Source of the DNA: Paenibacillus sp. FSL R7-0345
GTDB taxonomy: Bacteria; Bacillota; Bacilli; Paenibacillales; Paenibacillaceae
NCBI RefSeq assembly: GCF_038595055.1
Contig: NZ_CP152002.1
Location: forward strand, 204,501 to 268,500
Length of the DNA stretch: 64,000 bases
Direction of reading: 5' to 3'
The notes under the pieces are model-generated. The model did no database searches. It had not been told where the DNA came from and worked only from the letters and a program-made list of their open reading frames with translations. This document shows positions 61,642-64,000 of this stretch, piece after piece. Position 1 is the stretch's first letter. Each line of letters begins with the position of its first letter. Made by a program: the position numbers and the translations under genes.

Positions 61642-64000
61642 ATGAAGCGCAAAACAATGAACCGCTTATTTTCCGGTACAGTTGCAGGAGGACTTCTGAT
61701 TTCCACTTTGCTGGCCCCTGCCTCTTTCGCGGCGCCGTCCGCAGGCAGCACTGTTACCCAGGAACAGGCGGCAGCTATACTTAAGGGCTTGACCCCGGCA
61801 CAAAGACAGGCCCTGGAGCAGCTCAGGGTAAGTGCCGGACCGGTAATCTCGCCTGAAATTAACACAGAGAGCACAGATCTTGTCAACGTCATCGTCCAGT
61901 TTATCCCTGAACCGGCGGCAGTATCCGGACAGGTAAGCTCTGGCCAGGCCAAGAAATTTTCTTTGACCTCCGCAGAGGATCAGGTAGAGCAGTCCCATAA
62001 AGACTTTAAGGCTTTTATCAATAAACTGCAGACAGCACGCAGCGGAACTGCCTACAATTCGTCGGGAATTACGGTTTATCAGGAGTACCGCGAAGCCTTT
62101 AACGGTGTGGCGGTGACCCTGCCGGGGACGGCTGTACAGGATTTGGCGAGTTCCGGACTGGTCAAAAAGATCTGGAATGATACTACCGTTCAATTACCGG
62201 AAGATACGGTTGTACCTACCAATCTTACAGGGGAAGACACTGCCGCTGATGAGACTGCGGGAGAAGAGACTGCCGCCAGTAAGCTGATGATGGAAAGCTT
62301 TCCGGTTATCGGGGTGGACAAGCTGCATGACGAGAACATTACAGGTAAAGGCATTAAGGTAGGTGTTCTGGATACGGGGATTGATTATAATCATCCCGAT
62401 TTAACCACAGTCTACCAGGGATACCGCAAGACCGCAGGTGAAGATCCGGCGGCTGTTGATCCGGCTGCCGTCAAGGGCTGGGACTTTATCGATAATGATG
62501 CCGATCCGATGGAGACAACCTACAATGACTGGATTGCAGCCGGTGAGCCGGAATCCGAGTCAGAGTATTTCACTGCCCACGGTACACATGTAGCCGGAAC
62601 CATTGCCGGCCAGCAGGTCAATGCTGTCGGTTATGCTGTCGAGGGCGTTGCGCCGGATGTAGAGCTATATTCCTACCGTGTCCTTGGGCCGTATGGATCG
62701 GGTGCGAACAGCGGTATAATCGCCGCGATTGACAAAGCGGTTCAGGATGGAATGGATGTCATCAACCTGTCGCTCGGCTCGCAATTGAACGATCCGCTTG
62801 ACCCGGCTTCTATAGCCATCAACAATGCGATGCTTGCCGGGGTAGTCAGCGTGATCGCGGCCGGCAATGATGGTCCATCAGCCGGCACGCTTGGAACGCC
62901 GGGAGCCAGCGCACTGGGAATTACCATCGGGGCCTCCAGTGTGCCGATCACGATTCCTTCTGTTACGGCTTCCGTATATGATGCGGCGGTTCCGGCAGCC
63001 GCAGATGCAGAGTCTGCTACGGTTACGGATACTGTCTACCAGCCGCTGACCATGAAGCTGTTCGGTGAAGAGTTCAACTATGAACCTGCCAGCATCGTTG
63101 GTACAGAGCTGGAAATCGTATATGCGGGTCTTGGTAAGGCTGCAGATTTCACCGGTCTTGATGTTGCAGGTAAGGTAGCCCTTATCGAACGCGGGGAGAT
63201 CGGCCTGAATGTCAAAATTAAGAATGCTGCCAAGGCTGGCGCGGCAGCGGCCCTTATCTATAATAATACAACCGGATATATCGACAATTATCTGGGCGAG
63301 GCAGCCGGGTTTATTCCGACCTTCCAAATTCTCAAGCCGGAAGGCGAGAGCCTTAAGCAAATGGATAAGCCGTTTATCAGCTTTACGGCTGCAGAGGATG
63401 TATTGTCGCCGGGCGATACGCTGGCTGACTTCAGCTCGCGCGGACCTGTATCGGGGACCGACGATATTAAGCCTGACCTGGTGGCTCCGGGTGTGGCGGT
63501 ATTCTCCACCTATCCGGTATATATGAATGATCCGGTCAACCAGAGCAATTATGATATCGCCTATACGCGGATGTCCGGTACTTCCATGGCCACTCCGCAT
63601 GTAGCCGGCATTGCGGCCCTTATTCTGCAGGCTAATCCGGACTATACGCCTTTTGATGTCAAAGCGGCCCTAATGAATACAAGCGTTGACTTGAACACTG
63701 ATTATTCAGTATACGAAGTGGGTGCAGGCCGGGTGGATGCATACCGTGCTGTTCACGCAGACACAAGCGTCAAGGTGCTGGATACAACCACCAGCGTTTC
63801 TGCCGATAATCAGTATGTTGAAATCGCCGATATTACCGGTTCCCTGAATTTCGGAAGCGTGTATACCGAGGAAGGTAAGGCCACTACAGCCAGCAAAACG
63901 CTGGAGCTGGACAACCGGGGAGAGAGCGGAAAGACCTACCGTCTGGAGCTGGAATTGCCGGCGGGCACCGCAATTACACTCGTTACCGATGAGGTAACAA
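61642..64000 (+). CDS. Secreted subtilisin-like serine protease (Vpr type), partial
   Basis: ATG 61642 follows GGAGGG. The frame runs past the window end with 786 codons visible. A signal peptide (LFSGTVAGGLLISTLLAPASFA), an Inhibitor I9-like propeptide (about residues 75-185) and an S8 catalytic domain follow: Asp244 in VGVLDTGIDYNHPDL, His313 in AHGTHVAGT and Ser648 in SGTSMATPHVAGIAA. A PA domain is inserted between His and Ser (about 460-570; VGTELEIVYAGLG; AGKVALIERG), as in Vpr and lactocepin-type proteases. A beta-sandwich begins after about residue 700. It digests extracellular proteins. The C-terminal anchoring region cannot be seen. Confidence 0.9.
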   Translation, partial: MKRKTMNRLFSGTVAGGLLISTLLAPASFAAPSAGSTVTQEQAAAILKGLTPAQRQALEQLRVSAGPVISPEINTESTDLVNVIVQFIPEPAAVSGQVSSGQAKKFSLTSAEDQVEQSHKDFKAFINKLQTARSGTAYNSSGITVYQEYREAFNGVAVTLPGTAVQDLASSGLVKKIWNDTTVQLPEDTVVPTNLTGEDTAADETAGEETAASKLMMESFPVIGVDKLHDENITGKGIKVGVLDTGIDYNHPDLTTVYQGYRKTAGEDPAAVDPAAVKGWDFIDNDADPMETTYNDWIAAGEPESESEYFTAHGTHVAGTIAGQQVNAVGYAVEGVAPDVELYSYRVLGPYGSGANSGIIAAIDKAVQDGMDVINLSLGSQLNDPLDPASIAINNAMLAGVVSVIAAGNDGPSAGTLGTPGASALGITIGASSVPITIPSVTASVYDAAVPAAADAESATVTDTVYQPLTMKLFGEEFNYEPASIVGTELEIVYAGLGKAADFTGLDVAGKVALIERGEIGLNVKIKNAAKAGAAAALIYNNTTGYIDNYLGEAAGFIPTFQILKPEGESLKQMDKPFISFTAAEDVLSPGDTLADFSSRGPVSGTDDIKPDLVAPGVAVFSTYPVYMNDPVNQSNYDIAYTRMSGTSMATPHVAGIAALILQANPDYTPFDVKAALMNTSVDLNTDYSVYEVGAGRVDAYRAVHADTSVKVLDTTTSVSADNQYVEIADITGSLNFGSVYTEEGKATTASKTLELDNRGESGKTYRLELELPAGTAITLVTDEVT

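Overview
The window looks like a chromosomal segment of a soil or plant-associated Paenibacillus-type Bacillota. The basis is AGGAGG-type ribosome binding sites with many TTG and GTG starts, three SLH domains on a giant pectin-degrading enzyme, Bacillus-type promoters and a Bacillus-type LexA box, AraC receptors with a membrane-bound sensor, and a sugar ABC importer without its own ATPase. No phage, plasmid or CRISPR features were seen. One TnpB-only insertion sequence is present.

Layout. 1-1.7 kb: end of a PfkB kinase and a sucrose phosphorylase. 1.9-3 kb: a decayed and an intact VOC-family gene. 3.5-13.3 kb: secreted rhamnogalacturonan lyase with SLH anchor, a small Big2-domain exoprotein, an MscS-type channel and a secreted pectate lyase. 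13.4-14.9 kb: a MerR regulator with a textbook operator but a broken 3' end, then an aldo/keto reductase. 14.9-17.1 kb (minus): a two-gene DNA-repair operon (radical SAM plus DUF4130-type partner) whose promoter contains a LexA/SOS box. 17.6-21.2 kb: a small membrane protein, a LuxR-type regulator, a methyltransferase and a saccharopine-dehydrogenase-like protein. 21.4-30.4 kb: permuted GH3 glycosidase, an LprI-like lipoprotein, a Gly-rich protein, a large LamG/GH51 arabinofuranosidase and an AraC/GyrI regulator. 30.8-33 kb: a large XRE regulator and tRNA-Leu(CAG). 33.4-38.7 kb: an AraC regulator divergent from a GH38 alpha-mannosidase and GH105 hydrolase pair. 39.5-48.8 kb: myo-inositol catabolism (iolG, iolB, a LacI-type regulator, iolC, iolA, iolD, iolE). 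49.3-50.7 kb: the TnpB element. 51-60.8 kb: an AraC-type membrane sensor, a lipoprotein sugar-binding protein, two permeases and three accessory genes. 60.8-64 kb: an internally deleted MATE pseudogene and the first 2.36 kb of a Vpr-like subtilase.

Function. The dominant theme is digestion and uptake of plant cell wall material: pectate and rhamnogalacturonan lyases outside the cell, GH105, GH51, GH3 and GH38 enzymes on the oligosaccharides, an importer locus with its own sensor, and catabolism of inositol and sucrose. The iol genes form two transcription units with the same 15-base operator placed just downstream of each promoter, and a LacI-type regulator gene lies between them.

Unexplained structure sits mainly between genes. 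There are three clusters of a 25-base element in head-to-head orientation, a 51-bp tandem array and a 52-bp tandem array. All three repeat at about 50 bp although their sequences differ. Three genes (VOC, MerR, MATE) keep their 5' and 3' ends but have lost the middle.
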